This document shows positions 23,651-35,225 of a DNA stretch of 64,000 nucleotides, one piece after another. The notes below the pieces were generated by a model. That model ran no database searches, had not been told where the DNA came from, and saw only the letters and a program-made list of their open reading frames with translations. Origin of the DNA: Tolypeutes matacus (taxonomy: Eukaryota; Chordata; Mammalia; Cingulata; Chlamyphoridae). The position numbers and the translations under genes are program-made. The stretch covers positions 4,093,437 through 4,157,436 of the forward strand of contig JAKSZT010004976.1 of NCBI GenBank assembly GCA_026826555.1. The letters are read 5' to 3'. The first letter of the stretch is position 1. Every line of letters starts with the position of its first letter.

Positions 23651-24052
23651 TCATGTATTAATTAGGACGCTTTCACTTGGGTGGGAGAAAAACTCAATTT
23701 AAATGTATAGAAGCAGAAAAGGGACTTTCTTGGCTCACATAACTGGGAACCTGAGACATACAAGTATCCAGCAGTGCAGTGATGCCTCCCCCACCCCATC
23801 CTTCATCTCTCTTTACCCTGTTGACTGCATGGGGTGGGCTTTTCCACACAGTGGCAAAGAGGGATTCCAATAGCTTGGGGCTTGATTTTTCTACTTAGCT
23901 CCCAGGAGACTGAAATCATCTCTTTCCAGCAAAAGACTATAGCCCCTCTATTGTAGGGCTGGGTTGAGTGTTAACTCCTGGGAGGTGAGCTAGCCTGTGG
24001 AACCACATGATTTGCCTTAGCTAAAGGAAAAAGGAAGTTCTCTTATCGGAAT
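23651..24052. other. old repeat-like sequence, family not named
   Basis: 'gggactttcttggctcacat' followed by 'aactgggaacctga' resembles a common mammalian interspersed repeat whose name I cannot give with confidence. No coding frame. Confidence 0.35.
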
Positions 24053-24263
24053 AAGAGATGTAGCTCAGGGAAGCGGCTGTGGCTCAATCAGTAGGGCTCC
24101 CGTTTACCATATGGGAGGCCCCGGGTTCGGTTCCCGGGGCCTCCTGGTGATGGCAAGCCCGCCCGCACGGCGTGGTTAGCTGACCCAGCGAGCACAAGCA
24201 GCAAGGGGGGGATAAAAGAATAAATAAATAAAATCTTTAAAAAAAAAAGAGATGTAGCTCAGG
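24053..24263 (+). mobile_element. full-length DAS-type SINE (tRNA-derived) with 17-bp TSD
   Basis: AAGAGATGTAGCTCAGG flanks the insert perfectly (24053-24069, 24247-24263). The insert (24070-24246) has a tRNA-like head with a pol III A box (TGGCTCAATCAGTAGGG, 24080-24096) and B box (GGTTCGGTTCC, 24124-24134). A CpG-rich body ('cccgcccgcacggcgtgg') and an (AAAT)n/A-rich tail follow. The head resembles tRNA-Ala. CpGs are intact, so the copy is young. It is a mobile SINE, not a tRNA gene. Confidence 0.95.
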
Positions 24264-25075
24264 CTATGGATTTCACTATATGAAAGTGATACAAAAATGT
24301 GCATTCTATAAACCTTAAAATCTGTTTACTGTCACAGTTCAAGCTCAATAAACTTTTGCACATTTTAGCAAGAATTGATTGGTTCATTCCCTGAGGTGCA
24401 GGCACTCATAAATGCGGAAGGGGTTGACAGCTGTGCCGGTTTTACAGAGAAGAAAGAGCAGAGAGGCTTAGGACAATGAACGCTGGTCAAGGAATATGGC
24501 CAAGCTCTGTGTCACCTAAACACTCTTTTTTTTTTTTTTTTTGAGAATGGGCTTTCTTTGAGAAGGAAGATAAATAGGAGAAGTAAGGGTGGAAAGGTAA
24601 AAACAAACCCACAAAAAAACCTTTGCCTTTTTGAGCAAAACCAAGAGGTAGATCATAGGTACAGACGTTAAACTAGGGGGAAAAGGGTGAAAAGATTCTG
24701 GCTCTTGGAAATTTCTCTGTCCTGAACAGAATTATTTTTAGTGTCTTTAGCTGAGTTTGAAATACCGATTGGCATGCATTTTTATTTTATATGGAAAAAA
24801 TGAAGACAATACTGAAGATTCTTTGAACTTGGATATAATCAAACCTTACTTCTTGAGGATTTTAAAAAATGAGTCCCCTTTCTTCTAATAAAGACCATGG
24901 TCTCAGATAGTCTCTGGCATATTATCCTTCTACTCCTCCACAGGTGTGTTTTTCTTTTGACAGGACCTCTTGATGCATATTCCCCAAACCCTTGTACCTG
25001 GATTGATCTGTATCTTTACTGCAGAAGATGGCATGGCTAATCACTCAAGCTTTCAAACAATATTTATAGGATCCC
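24264..25075. other. unclassified stretch with T17 run at 24526-24542
   Basis: No gene or named repeat recognised. Confidence 0.45.
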
Positions 25076-25330
25076 TGGGAACAACTTTTTTTTTTTTTTG
25101 TATTGCTCCATCCCTACACCTTTATTTTGTACTTGATATAAATGATATCTTTTTACATTGAATGTCTACAACCATAGATTGGTCATTACTTTTTTTTTTT
25201 TTTTTTAAACACTATTATTTTTTTTTTTCTTTTTTTTTTAATTATGGGTAAAAATCAAAATTCTCACAATACATACAAACATTTGCAAAATGATATATAA
25301 ATATATATGCATATATGGGAACAACTTTTT
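25076..25330 (-). mobile_element. TSD-flanked retro-insertion resembling a processed 3' UTR
   Basis: TGGGAACAACTTTTT occurs at 25076-25090 and 25316-25330. The 225-bp insert is antisense: a poly(T) at its left end stands for a poly(A) tail, and AATAAA lies about 22 nt before it (25121-25126 on the complement). Two more A-rich runs lie upstream. It does not match the L1 or SINE 3' ends seen elsewhere here, so a retrocopied mRNA 3' end is the simplest reading. The source gene is unknown. Confidence 0.65.
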
Positions 25331-26704
25331 ACAATGAAATTTAATCTTGATATTTAAAAGGATGTTGGTTCCAAGTATGCCCCCAAGAAAACCATATTTC
25401 TATGACCATTTGGGCCATTGAGTGATGAATCTAGGAATTCTAGGGTCTAGAAAGGAACTAAATGAGCTCAACTATGAATCCTGTTTCCCAGTTCAGAATC
25501 TTGCTTGCCCAGCTAAGCACACCAAGAGTCTCCCATTTTCTGAATTGTTTTATGGATATAGTGCATGTCTTGTTTGCCTGGGAAATGCTAGTAGAGAGAA
25601 CAACTAAATATTTCTGAACTGAACACATCTCTACTCTTTTATTCCAGTTGATCTTTAGACATTGTGTAAATGTAACACTAAATGGACTGTTTTTTGTAAT
25701 TTTATGGAGGAAGGGCAAGTGCAGGGATGAGAGTCGACACCTATATGGTTGCTCTTGAACTAGCTATTGGGCTCTAATGAACATGAAGTTCTCTGATTCA
25801 CGTGGACATTGACCAAGCCTCCAAGGACAGGTTTGGAAAATTCAGCTATGGACAATTGAATTTGAGAAAATCAATTATATGTTAGCTTATTTGGAATTTG
25901 CCTTGGTTTGATATTCTAAAGGATTCAGGCAAGACTTTGTCCAATTGTATGCCATAAAAATTATTAAATCAATAAAGCCAAATCTTGTACAGATTAATCC
26001 TTCCATCCAGTTCTTTTTGTTGATTGAATCCCTCATGCAGTATCTATATTATCTATTGTTCATCCAGGCTCAAGTGCCTGGGTGGATAATGGTTCTGTGT
26101 CCAGTAGCTGGATAAATAAGGAGAGTAGGAAATGAAGCATTGCATAAGGAGTTCCCATCAGCATTCTAAAAGGGAATTCCTGCAAACCAATACCCTACAC
26201 TTAATGGAACCCAACATCATACCCAACCAACTCCTGGTACGTCAACCTGACAGGGCCCAGTGAAAGTTATAGAATCTTCATTTATTTTAAATGCATCTAG
26301 ACAATAGCCTCTCTAGCTTCAAAAGAAGTCCAGTTAGTTAACTTGAGGCAAAAACACATGCTTTTCTAACCTCACCCAAAGACACTGAACATGCAAGTTT
26401 TTCTATCTCTTTTTTTGAATCATGTATGTGATCCCCAAGTCTCTTGTAGAATAGACATGGTTTTGCAACCATCCCTAACATAATCTTGTAAGAAATCCTC
26501 AGCTGCCTCTCATCTTGGAAAGACTGATGTGAGTGTGAGCTCCATGTAAGGCAGGGCTGGGGCCTGCTTGCTTTTCATTTCACTTTGAAGATGTTGGTTT
26601 GATAGCAACTACCACCTGAAAATGCAAGTTGGAAAAATAAAATTAAAATAAAACCATTTTACCCATTCACCAAAATAGGAAAGGCAATGTCTTTCCAAAT
26701 TAAC
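25331..26704. other. unclassified non-coding stretch
   Basis: No gene or named repeat recognised. Confidence 0.45.
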
Positions 26705-26922
26705 AATGACAGGTATAGGATAGCAGATGTAGCTCAAGTGGTTAAGTTCCTGCTTCACATGTACATGGTCCCAGGTTTGATCCCCACATACTTCCTAACA
26801 GCAAACAAGCAAGCAAACAAATGAAAAAAAACCAACTCTCATTGTGGAGCGGTTGTAGCTCAGTGGTTGAGCAACTGCTTCAATTCCTGGTACCTCCAAA
26901 AAAAATAATAATGAAAGGTATA
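26705..26922 (+). mobile_element. dimeric tRNA-related SINE with 13-bp TSD
   Basis: Two tRNA-like monomers in tandem. The first has an A box 'tgtagctcaagtgg' and B box 'ggtttgatccc', followed by a (CAAA)n-rich linker. The second has an A box 'tgtagctcagtggttgag' but has lost the sequence before the B box. The flanking repeats AATGACAGGTATA-type (26705-26717 and 26910-26922) differ at one base and sit outside both monomers, so the dimer inserted as one unit. Confidence 0.8.
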
Positions 26923-27010
26923 AACTTTCTAAACTAAAACAGAAAAGGCAAACATTTCTCCAAAATTAGTGAGAATTATGCAAAATGAACACTTGTTACA
27001 CCTTTCCTTA

Positions 27011-27156
27011 CCAATGTTAATACATTTGTTTGTTTGCTTGTTTGTTTGTTTGTTTGTTTTACTGGGAGGCCCCGGGGATCGAACCCAGGTCCCTCCATAT
27101 GGGAGATGGACGCCCAACCATTTGAGCCACATCCATCCCCCAATGTTAATACATTT
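27011..27156 (-). mobile_element. DAS-type SINE (short form) with 17-bp TSD
   Basis: CCAATGTTAATACATTT is duplicated perfectly (27011-27027, 27140-27156). The insert (27028-27139) is antisense: (TTTG)n tail, then 'gggaggccccggggatcgaa', then the A box complement 'ttgagccacatcc'. It lacks the CpG-rich body of the 24-kb copy. Confidence 0.93.
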
Positions 27157-28528
27157 TTAAGAAACCTATCTAAATGTTAACAAGTCTTCACAGTTATTTT
27201 AAGCACAACAATAAATGAATACAGTCCTAGCAATGGGAAATGTTCTATCGTACTAGAATCAAAAAATGTAAATAAATATTTATTAAACAATGTATCGATT
27301 GCATGAGTCAATAGGCTTTATGCTAATCCAAGGGAGACTCTCAGGTTAATTTTGAATTAGTTGGCTGAAAATATTACTTTCATTATTCAACAAGACTGTA
27401 GGATTTAAACAAAAACACCATATTGAATGTCTTCACTCAAACCACATTTAGGAAAATCTCTACTTAAGTTACACTGATTTGTATACTTTTAAAGACAATC
27501 CTCAAAAGGTACAATTCCGGGGTTCGATTATGAATTTTTCTTGCAAATATTTTCTTTTATAATGTTCAGCTCTAACTGTACAACAATATCCTTGAGCTTT
27601 ATGCATTAAAGATCCTTGACACACATTGGGGTTTTTTCACTGTTACTTTCATAAGTTTGGAGATTGATTTGAGAATCTAAACCCTGCCATTGATGTTTTT
27701 GTTTTCCCTTGGGGGAAAATGCAGTTCGCTTGGCTCAGTGTTGACAAGGTAATGGAAGTCATTCTAATTTTTATTTAAGAAAAAGCAATTTTCATAAATG
27801 GTGTACCACTAATGGATCATGATTATCTATAAGCCCCACAGCAAATTACTCTTAATCCAGTTTGCTGTGTTGCCTTACCTGAGGGAAATAATACCCACCC
27901 TACCTCTGGGCCAGCATACTGTTCACAGAGACTTCCTCAATATATATTAATCCCATCATTTATCTTTGTCAACTGAGAACAAAAATAATTTGTAGAAGAG
28001 TAAACAGAAGCCCATAGAAGAAGGGAGCTCAGCATTATTAAACAGAGGAAAGCAGGTGCTCACAAAGCCAAGCTTATTTTTATTGCAAAACTTGAGTAAT
28101 TCTCCTTCTGCATCTGTGCATAGTAAATAAGAGTGAGAGAAAATCTAATATTTTAGAGGAAACTGAAATCACTTCAGCTGAGGAATGAGGAGCAGCCACT
28201 GGCATTGTGGCTTATTTTTTTAATCAATCTGGAAATAGGAAATTAGGGGCCTCCAAAGGGCAGAAAGGAGAATGGAAAAGGCATTAAAGGAAACTTTCAT
28301 TTTATTTGAACAGTGCAAACTAATAAAATATACTTCAGATATTCATTTTTCAGGTCTGGGTGCATCTACTTTCTTACCTACAAACTTTCATGACTTAACC
28401 ATCTGGTAGCACTTATATTCCTGTTAATTAGTATTGACAATAGTAGTCATAATGTAACACTAATAATGTCACTAATATTAAGATTACCAATAACAAGCTT
28501 TTTTTAGAGGCATCACGTGCCAGACCCC
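27157..28528. other. unclassified non-coding stretch
   Basis: No gene or named repeat recognised. Confidence 0.45.
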
Positions 28529-28656
28529 ATTGTAAGCATTTTTTTTTTTTTTTTTTTTTTACCAGGAGGTCCCAGGGATAGAACCCGGGTCCTTCCATAT
28601 GGTAGACAGATGCCCAACCACTAGAACCACATCCGCTTCCCAATTGTAAGCATTTT
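28529..28656 (-). mobile_element. DAS-type SINE (short form) with 14-bp TSD
   Basis: ATTGTAAGCATTTT is duplicated at 28529-28542 and 28643-28656. The antisense insert has a T tail, then 'accaggaggtcccagggata' and a 'ccacatccgcttccc' head complement. Confidence 0.93.
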
Positions 28657-28754
28657 GTTGCAGTCCTCACAATGTTGTACAGATGAGGTGAAGGAGGACA
28701 AAAGAATGGGTGTCTGATAAGTCAAATGGCCTGTCACATAGTTCAAAATGGTGG

Positions 28755-28935
28755 CCAGCCTTTATGAGCACATGCTGTGTGTCAGATACTGGACTAACAA
28801 GTTTTTAAGACCATCTGTACCATTTACCCTCATTTGAGGAGTCAGAGGGTTGGGATGTTTAGTGACAAATACAAGCTTATAAAGTGAATAGGTGATTGAG
28901 CCAGAATTCCAAACTGAGGTCTCCCCAACAACAAA
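28755..28935 (-). repeat. MIR SINE
   Basis: Antisense MIR: 'gctgtgtgtcagatactgga', 'tcatttgaggagtcagaggg', 'gattgagccagaattccaaa'. Confidence 0.65.
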
Positions 28936-29079
28936 CCACTCCACTAGTTGGCTGTTAAGTTGGGAGTGATTTCCACTCTGATGTTCATCTGGCTGCAAAG
29001 TCCATGCTTTCCCACTACCCTTTGAGATCTCATTTAAGAAAACACAAAACAAAAGCATAACAAACAGAGTTGGTTATTA

Positions 29080-29114
29080 AAACAAACAAACAAACAAACA
29101 AACAAACAAACAAA
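29080..29114. repeat. (AAAC)n microsatellite
   Basis: Eight to nine uninterrupted AAAC units. Confidence 0.95.
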
Positions 29115-30099
29115 TCCTAGATCAACCACTCACTGCCAAGGCCAAGTAGATTGTGGGAAACTGCTCTTACTCCCAACTCCCCCACCTCTATCATTTCCAT
29201 CTTTCACCATCACTTCCTAGTTCTTGTTTGAATTGTACTTTATGCCTAAGGTTGTTATTGGCCCTTGTCAGCAGTGACTTCAGCCTGATTACTCAGAAAT
29301 TCCAATTAAAACATGATGTAGCCACAAGAAATGAAGAACTTGTACCTTTTTCAGCAATCCCTGGTCATTGAGAATGAAACAATAGGTCAATAATGTCTAT
29401 TTAGCAGTAGAATCTCTTAGCTGCAAAGAAAATGAACAGGGAGCACTAAACAGCTAGCTAAAGGTGGGGAATCTTGTTCTATGCCAAATAAAACTGAACT
29501 GGAAGAATATAAAACTTTTTTTTTAGTTATTCACTCTAGAGTTGGGCAATATTGTAGGAACACAGGCACGCTTCTATGTTGGGAATCTATCCATTTATTA
29601 ACTCATTCTAATAGCAACAGTTTGTTAAGGGACAACCACTGGGGGGAGGGGTAAGCAAATGAAATACAACAAGATCCTCCTCTCAAAGGCCTTAGAGAGT
29701 TAATTTTGTTCCATATATAATTAACACAAACAATTTAGCCCACTCACAAAATTGTGTGCACAAACAATTGGTCTTCTTTTGTCAATCAAATTAGAGTTAC
29801 AAATCAATAGGTTTTTGGATGATGATAACTGTGTGATTTGCTTAGTCCCATCAGTGGTAAAGAGCAAAAGAGGTAGGCTTTTGCTAAGTTGCCAGGCTTT
29901 ATAAGGAATATGATACTTGGGACCTTAGTTGAAAAAAAAAAAGCTAAGTAAATATTACAAATGACTTCTTTTGAAAAATTTATTTTCATTTTGAATTGTC
30001 AATGTTGGCAACACAAATGATATTATAGCCCATCTTCCCTTAAATATTTATCAAGAGGTAGCCTTCATCAATATATCATATTGATCTATCATATGGAAT
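29115..30099. other. mostly unclassified; weak L2-like piece at 29575-29700
   Basis: 'aagcaaatgaaatacaacaa' followed by 'gatcctcctctcaaaggcct' is reminiscent of antisense L2. Nothing else recognised. Confidence 0.35.
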
Positions 30100-30618
30100 C
30101 TAGAATATCTCCAAAAGGATCCAAATTGTGTTTTTAACAGTATGCTTCACTCTCAACAACTAATGTAACTTATGGATGATAGTTAACAGTAATATTGTAA
30201 TATTTTTGCAACAATGAAGATATATCAATTCTAAGGGACAATAATAGAGGGCTGTAAGGAGATATGGGATTTTTCCTTTTGGAATAATGAAAACATTCTA
30301 AAATTGACCAAGGTGATGTATTAATTTGTGATTAACATATAATAATACTGCATGATGTTAATAATTGAGTGGGATGGGGAAAAATACACCAAATATAAGA
30401 TATAGGCTATAGTTAGTAGTAATATTTTGATGATACTATTTCATAGTTTGCAACAAATGTTTTACAACAATGCAAGGTGTTGGTGGTGGGGTGAGGTATG
30501 GGAGTTCTGTATGATGAAATACATGTTTGTTTTGGAAATTCACAACTTTTACTATACACTTATTGTATATGTATGTTCATGTATGAATGATAGACTTCAA
30601 TAAAATAAAATAAAAAAA
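30100..30618 (+). mobile_element. L1 3' UTR, 5'-truncated
   Basis: Sense L1 3' end. 'caacaatgcaaggtgttggt', 'tgtatgatgaaatacatgtt' and a terminal 'gatagacttcaataaaataa' plus poly(A) align with the antisense L1 3' end at 51804-52060. The 5' boundary is approximate; no TSD found. Confidence 0.8.
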
Positions 30619-31334
30619 AGAGTAACTGGGGAAGAACAGGTACATCCCAATAGTCTCCTATCTGGGTTAATCACTGAGGAAGCTCCCTTCTGCTTGATTC
30701 CACTCTGCCTCGCAGTATGGTTTAGGATGGAGCAAGGGTCTGCCTTTCATGAAAAATGGAATATGGGTTATTGTAAGTGAAAATTCAGATCACTTTTAGG
30801 CAATACTGTTCTGAGAGTTAAGATAAGGAAATTGGTTTTCTTAAACCACCATTGTGTGAGCACCTCTGGAAAACTGTTCGCATTCCTCCAAGAGTCTGAA
30901 GATTACTGATCAAGAATACATGGCCCCATTATTCCAAGGTTGTGCACAAAAAACAAAAACAAAACCTAAAACCAGTGATCCTATTGATATATTGGTATTC
31001 AGGGCAAGGAGTATGGAAGGAAAGGGAAGGGAAGAGTAAAAGAGAAGATGGGAAATGCCAAAGTCACACTTTGATTGCCCTATGATGATTGTCCACATTT
31101 GATTCTAATATTTGAAATGGTAATTTCTAAGAACATGATTGGACTGTGCAAAAGTGTGACAATGACCGCCATTCCTAAAGCATTCTGTCCATCTGAATAA
31201 TTCACCACAGCTCATATTTGGGCATTGTGATCACCTCCAACAAATTTGAACTTTATTATTTTATTTTATAATTATATATAAAAAGAGCTACTAGATTTTC
31301 TGCCTGGTTCAGCAAACTTCTTCACACAAACAAC
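30619..31334. other. unclassified non-coding stretch
   Basis: No gene or named repeat recognised. Confidence 0.45.
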
Positions 31335-31505
31335 TCATGGTTCTTCAGAACAACTCGTAAGGCAGATATTTCTGTTTCTGTTTTACAGAAGAGGAAACTG
31401 CTGTGTAGATAGGTTAGCAACTTACCCAGTATCACACAGTTCGTGGGTGTCTGGGCAGGATCTTGAATCCAGATTTGTTTTATGGCAGAGCCCAGGCTGT
31501 GAACC
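31335..31505 (-). repeat. MIR SINE
   Basis: Antisense MIR: 'tttacagaagaggaaactgc', 'cacagttcgtgggtgtctgg', 'cttgaatccagatttg'. Confidence 0.75.
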
Positions 31506-31673
31506 ATGTGAAGTCACCTTGTGCACAATAAACTGTTTATCAATAAGTATTTTTTAAATGATTTTGTAATCAGTTTTAAAACTCTCAACTTTTAGTTCTA
31601 ATCCTCCTTTGTCTTGACACATCAGCCTGACAGTAATTGGTACTGTTAACCTACTCCCATTTAAAAAACAACA

Positions 31674-32067
31674 TGCAGGTCGTTGGGGATTGAATCATGT
31701 CCCCCACAAAAGTCTTATCTCCCCATACTGAAGGTGTGAACTCATTTGTAAGTAGAACTTTTGAAGATGCTATTATTAGTTAAGATGTGGCCATGCTGTA
31801 TTAGGGTTGGTCTTAATCCAGTTTGGGGAAGTCCTTATAAACAAAGGAAGTTGGACATGGAAGTAGATACCAGAAGAGAAAGGAGAGAGAGACAGAGCAC
31901 CATGTGATAGTGGCTTGCATCACCAGAATGCTATAGACTCCTGAAGAAAGCAGGGCATTGCTGACACCTTGATTTTTCACTTCTAGCCTCCAAAACTGTG
32001 AGTCAATAAATTCCTGTAGTTTAAGCCTACTAGTGTGTGGTCATGGTAGCACTGGGAAACTAAGATA
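31674..32067 (+). mobile_element. old MaLR/ERVL-class solo LTR
   Basis: 'ggggattgaatcatgtcccc' near the start; 'ttaagatgtggccatgctgt', 'attagggttggtcttaatcc' and 'gtccttataaacaaaggaag' in the middle; and 'cttctagcctccaaaactgt' before an AATAAA near the end ('ggaaactaagata'). This is a common mammalian LTR with a MaLR-like terminus. No clear TSD. Confidence 0.75.
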
Positions 32068-33187
32068 CGGTCTTCTTAGGAATCCCATTGTTTTCATGCT
32101 TTTATTAATTTTTCAGTTCCATTTCATTCTTCCAGCTTTTGAGTTTCTGGTTTCAGGCACTAGGAATACATCAGGAAAAAGCATATACATGCCCTGCCCA
32201 GTGGAGCTTACATTTTAATGGAGTGTCATTATTACTAGTGTGGTGTCTTTAACAAATGAAGTTTGTTGAAAGGAGGGATATGGCTCCTTGGGATTAACAT
32301 TAAGGAGAAACATACTATAAAATACCAAGATTGGCTTCACATTTTCATCATACAACTAAACAGAGAAAGAAATATTTGATTATAGGGAAAGATAACTTGG
32401 TGGACTGAGTTGGCTTTTTGACCAGTGACATATATTACGTGATGCTATATTCATAACATTTCCAGTTATGAACCTTGTATTTTATCCTAGTAGAATATAT
32501 CTATTTTCTTCAAGATGAATATTTTAAATGTAAAGTGTTAAATAATGTTACAATGAACACCTATTAAAGCACTACCTACATTCTGTAATTAGCATTTTAA
32601 TATACTTGCTTGCTTTATCACAAATCCATTCTTGTATAAATACATCAGTCCATTTCATATTTTGGATCCATTCAAAGAAAGTTGAGTCATCAATACCCTT
32701 CACCCTTAATGGCTTTGGCATTCATAGCATTACCTAGAGCTCAGCATTTGTTTACAGTTTTCCTTCTCCTCCTCTTCACCTCCTCCTCTTTCTTCTTTTT
32801 CTTTTTCTGCTTCTCTGTGGTAATATTTACACAAATGCATCACTTGAGGAGTTTGGACAAATATACACATCTGAAGACACACCTATTTGTTTAGGTCCAT
32901 CCCAATTCTGACCCTAAATAAAACTGAGAATCAAGGGAATTGGTTTCTCAAACTTTGTTACCTCCTCAAAGGTATCAGGGGTCAGTTCCTCCTCCTATCA
33001 TACTTTGATCTTTCATATTTATTTCCAACTAACACTTACCCAGTTCATACTGGTTTGATATTAACTCATCATGAAGTAGTAACTAATCGAATGGGGGCCA
33101 GTTAATTAATGTTGGACAGGGAGATGGTTGAAGATTATAATTAAAAGGTGACATCTAAGATGCAAAGGGCTGAAAGAATAAGCAATA
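32068..33187. other. unclassified stretch with pyrimidine tract 32760-32812
   Basis: No gene recognised. The CT-rich tract is an imperfect simple repeat. Confidence 0.45.
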
Positions 33188-33576
33188 ATGGCAAAATGGC
33201 AGCCATTGTTGATCAATATATTTGATAAAAGCCTTACCGGAATCCTTCTCCACCAGAGTAACAGACACTGGTGCTTGATTATCATTCCTTTAGCTTCTCG
33301 GCTTCAAGCTTCATTTCAGCAGACAATGCATGCTATACACAGGGCATGGAACGGGTTGTTGCATTGGACATCCTGGGATGGAGGAAACCCACCTCTCCTG
33401 ATGGGATTCTGCACATTGGAACTGCCCTTGTCAGCACCTTCATTTCAGGCTGCAACAAGATCAGAGAGGACATATACAAGAAGGTTGACGCTATACTGTA
33501 TTATAGTGGGAGAGGAACATCACTGAACCCCCTAAGAAGGAATTCGGAGTTGAGGTTGCATAGGAGGAGCCCTTAG
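33188..33576 (+). other. overlapping open frames, unrecognised
   Basis: Two sense frames of 112 and 101 codons overlap here. One contains ALDILGWRKPTSPDGILHIG and later CNKIREDIYKKVDAILYYSG, which look protein-like, but I cannot match either to a family. There is no promoter, splice context or poly(A) evidence. It could be a processed pseudogene fragment or chance. Confidence 0.25.
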
Positions 33577-33862
33577 GTCAATGTGATTTATCATTTTGGC
33601 AGGATTTTACAGTAAAAAGTAATTTTTTTCAGTGTTTTGGCTTTCCAAAGTAGAAAGGATAGATGATTTCAAACTGGCGTAAGAGTTACTAGGTGGTGAT
33701 ATTGAGGGAGTATACCAAAAAGAAATGTCAGATTTCTACCCACCACCTTCATCTGAACAGGAGAAAGCCTGGGAAACTGAGTCACATCATCTCAGTTCCA
33801 GGCCTCATTCTGCCACCTTTCAGCTCTGTGACTCTAAGTCATGCTACCTCTTTGGACTCAAG

Positions 33863-33889
33863 TTGTGTGTGTGAGTGTGTGTGTGTGTT
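33863..33889. repeat. (TG)n microsatellite
   Basis: Short GT run with one GA interruption. Confidence 0.85.
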
Positions 33890-33896
33890 TAACATT

Positions 33897-33990
33897 TAAA
33901 AAATAATAAACTTTATTTTTAGAACAGTTTTAGGTTTACAGAAAAATTGCATGGAAAGTACAGAGAATTCCCATATTACACAGTCCCATA
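33897..33990 (-). mobile_element. L1M 3' end
   Basis: Antisense of the familiar L1M terminus: 'aataaactttatttttagaa', then 'cagttttaggtttacagaaa', then 'gtacagagaattcccatatt'. Confidence 0.8.
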
Positions 33991-34004
33991 TAGATCTTTT
34001 AACT

Positions 34005-34121
34005 TTTCATTTGATATAATTTCAAATTTACAAAAAGTTGCAAGAATAGTACAAATAACTACCATATATTCTCTAGTCAAATTCACCAATAGTTTGCATT
34101 TTCTTCCATTTACATTATCAT

Positions 34122-34165
<44 letters not shown>

Positions 34166-35225
34166 CACACATATATACAACACACACCCACATTTTTTTC
34201 CAAGTCATTTCCTAGGAAGTTACAAGCATTGTTTGCCTTTATTTCTAAATACAGCAATGTACATTTTCTAAGAACAAAAACATTTTCTTATATAACCACA
34301 GTTTAATTATTAAAATTAGTATACTTAATGTTTATACAATACAATTACTAATCCATAGTCCATATTCAAATTTCATCAGTTTTCACAATAACGTCCTTTA
34401 TATGTGTGTGTGTGGGTGGGGGGTATGTGTGTTTATAGGCACAGAATCCAATCTAGGACCACATTGCATTTTAATCTGGATTGTTTTCTCCATCTCGGTC
34501 TTTGTCTTTCAAGGCCAGTTGTTTTGTAGAATGTTCCTCAATTTGGGTTTGTCTGATGTTATCTCATGATTAGGTTCAGGTTATGCATAGTTTGACAGGA
34601 ATATCTCAGAAATGACAGTTTGTTATTGTGCCGTACCAGGAGGCATGTGATCTGGTGTGTCCCATTATTGGTTGGCTTTGCTCACTTAATGATGGTGGTT
34701 TCTCCATAGCAATGTACTATTCTCATCTTGTAAGTTATAGATATCTTGGGGGTAGATAACTTGAGGCTATGTAAATGCTCCACCCTCATTAAAATTGTAC
34801 TCTCTATATTAATCATCCATTGATAACTTTTGCCTCATTAATCATTAAGAACACAATTGCTAGATGGCAATTGTGATCATCCAATACAATCAACCCTTAT
34901 ATATTGCTTGCCTGTCCCAAACATTTATTAGTTGGCTTTGTACTGCAAGGAAGAGTTCTCACCTCTTCCTCACTTATTTATCTATTCATCTATTTAGCTA
35001 TATCGACATAGGTGTATGGATTCTTATTTTATTCAAGGTTACACACTGTTATAATCATTATTGGTTTTGATGCTCAAAATGGTCCCAGATTTGGTTAGTG
35101 AGAGCCCACATACACTGACTCCTGTGTACTTTTGACATGCCCTCATTATTCTTTGAGTACTTCCTTGCGTTCACACTCACATAGATCATCCTGATTCTAG
35201 TTTCTTGGAGCAAATTATGAGGTGC
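34005..35225 (-). mobile_element. L1M (L1MC-like) 3' UTR, about 1.2 kb
   Basis: Antisense L1M 3' UTR. 'aatttcaaatttacaaaaag' marks the 3' end. 'ttttgtagaatgttcctcaa', 'tttgggtttgtctgatgtta' and 'ttctcatcttgtaagttata' follow, and 'tgtacttttgacatgccctc' is near the upstream limit. A TCTA microsatellite sits where the consensus has a short CT/TA run. Noncoding. Confidence 0.85.
34122..34165. repeat. (TCTA)11 microsatellite
   Basis: Eleven perfect tetranucleotide units. It produces a repetitive serine/isoleucine/tyrosine/leucine frame that is not a gene. Confidence 0.97.

Noticed and set aside
24070..24150. tRNA-like sequence with A and B boxes
   Set aside because: It is the head of a TSD-flanked SINE with an A-rich tail, and no cloverleaf with a full acceptor stem is maintained, so I do not call a tRNA gene.
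34122..34165. possible tandem-array (CRISPR-like) structure
   Set aside because: Plain (TCTA)11 microsatellite with no spacers; the genome is clearly vertebrate.
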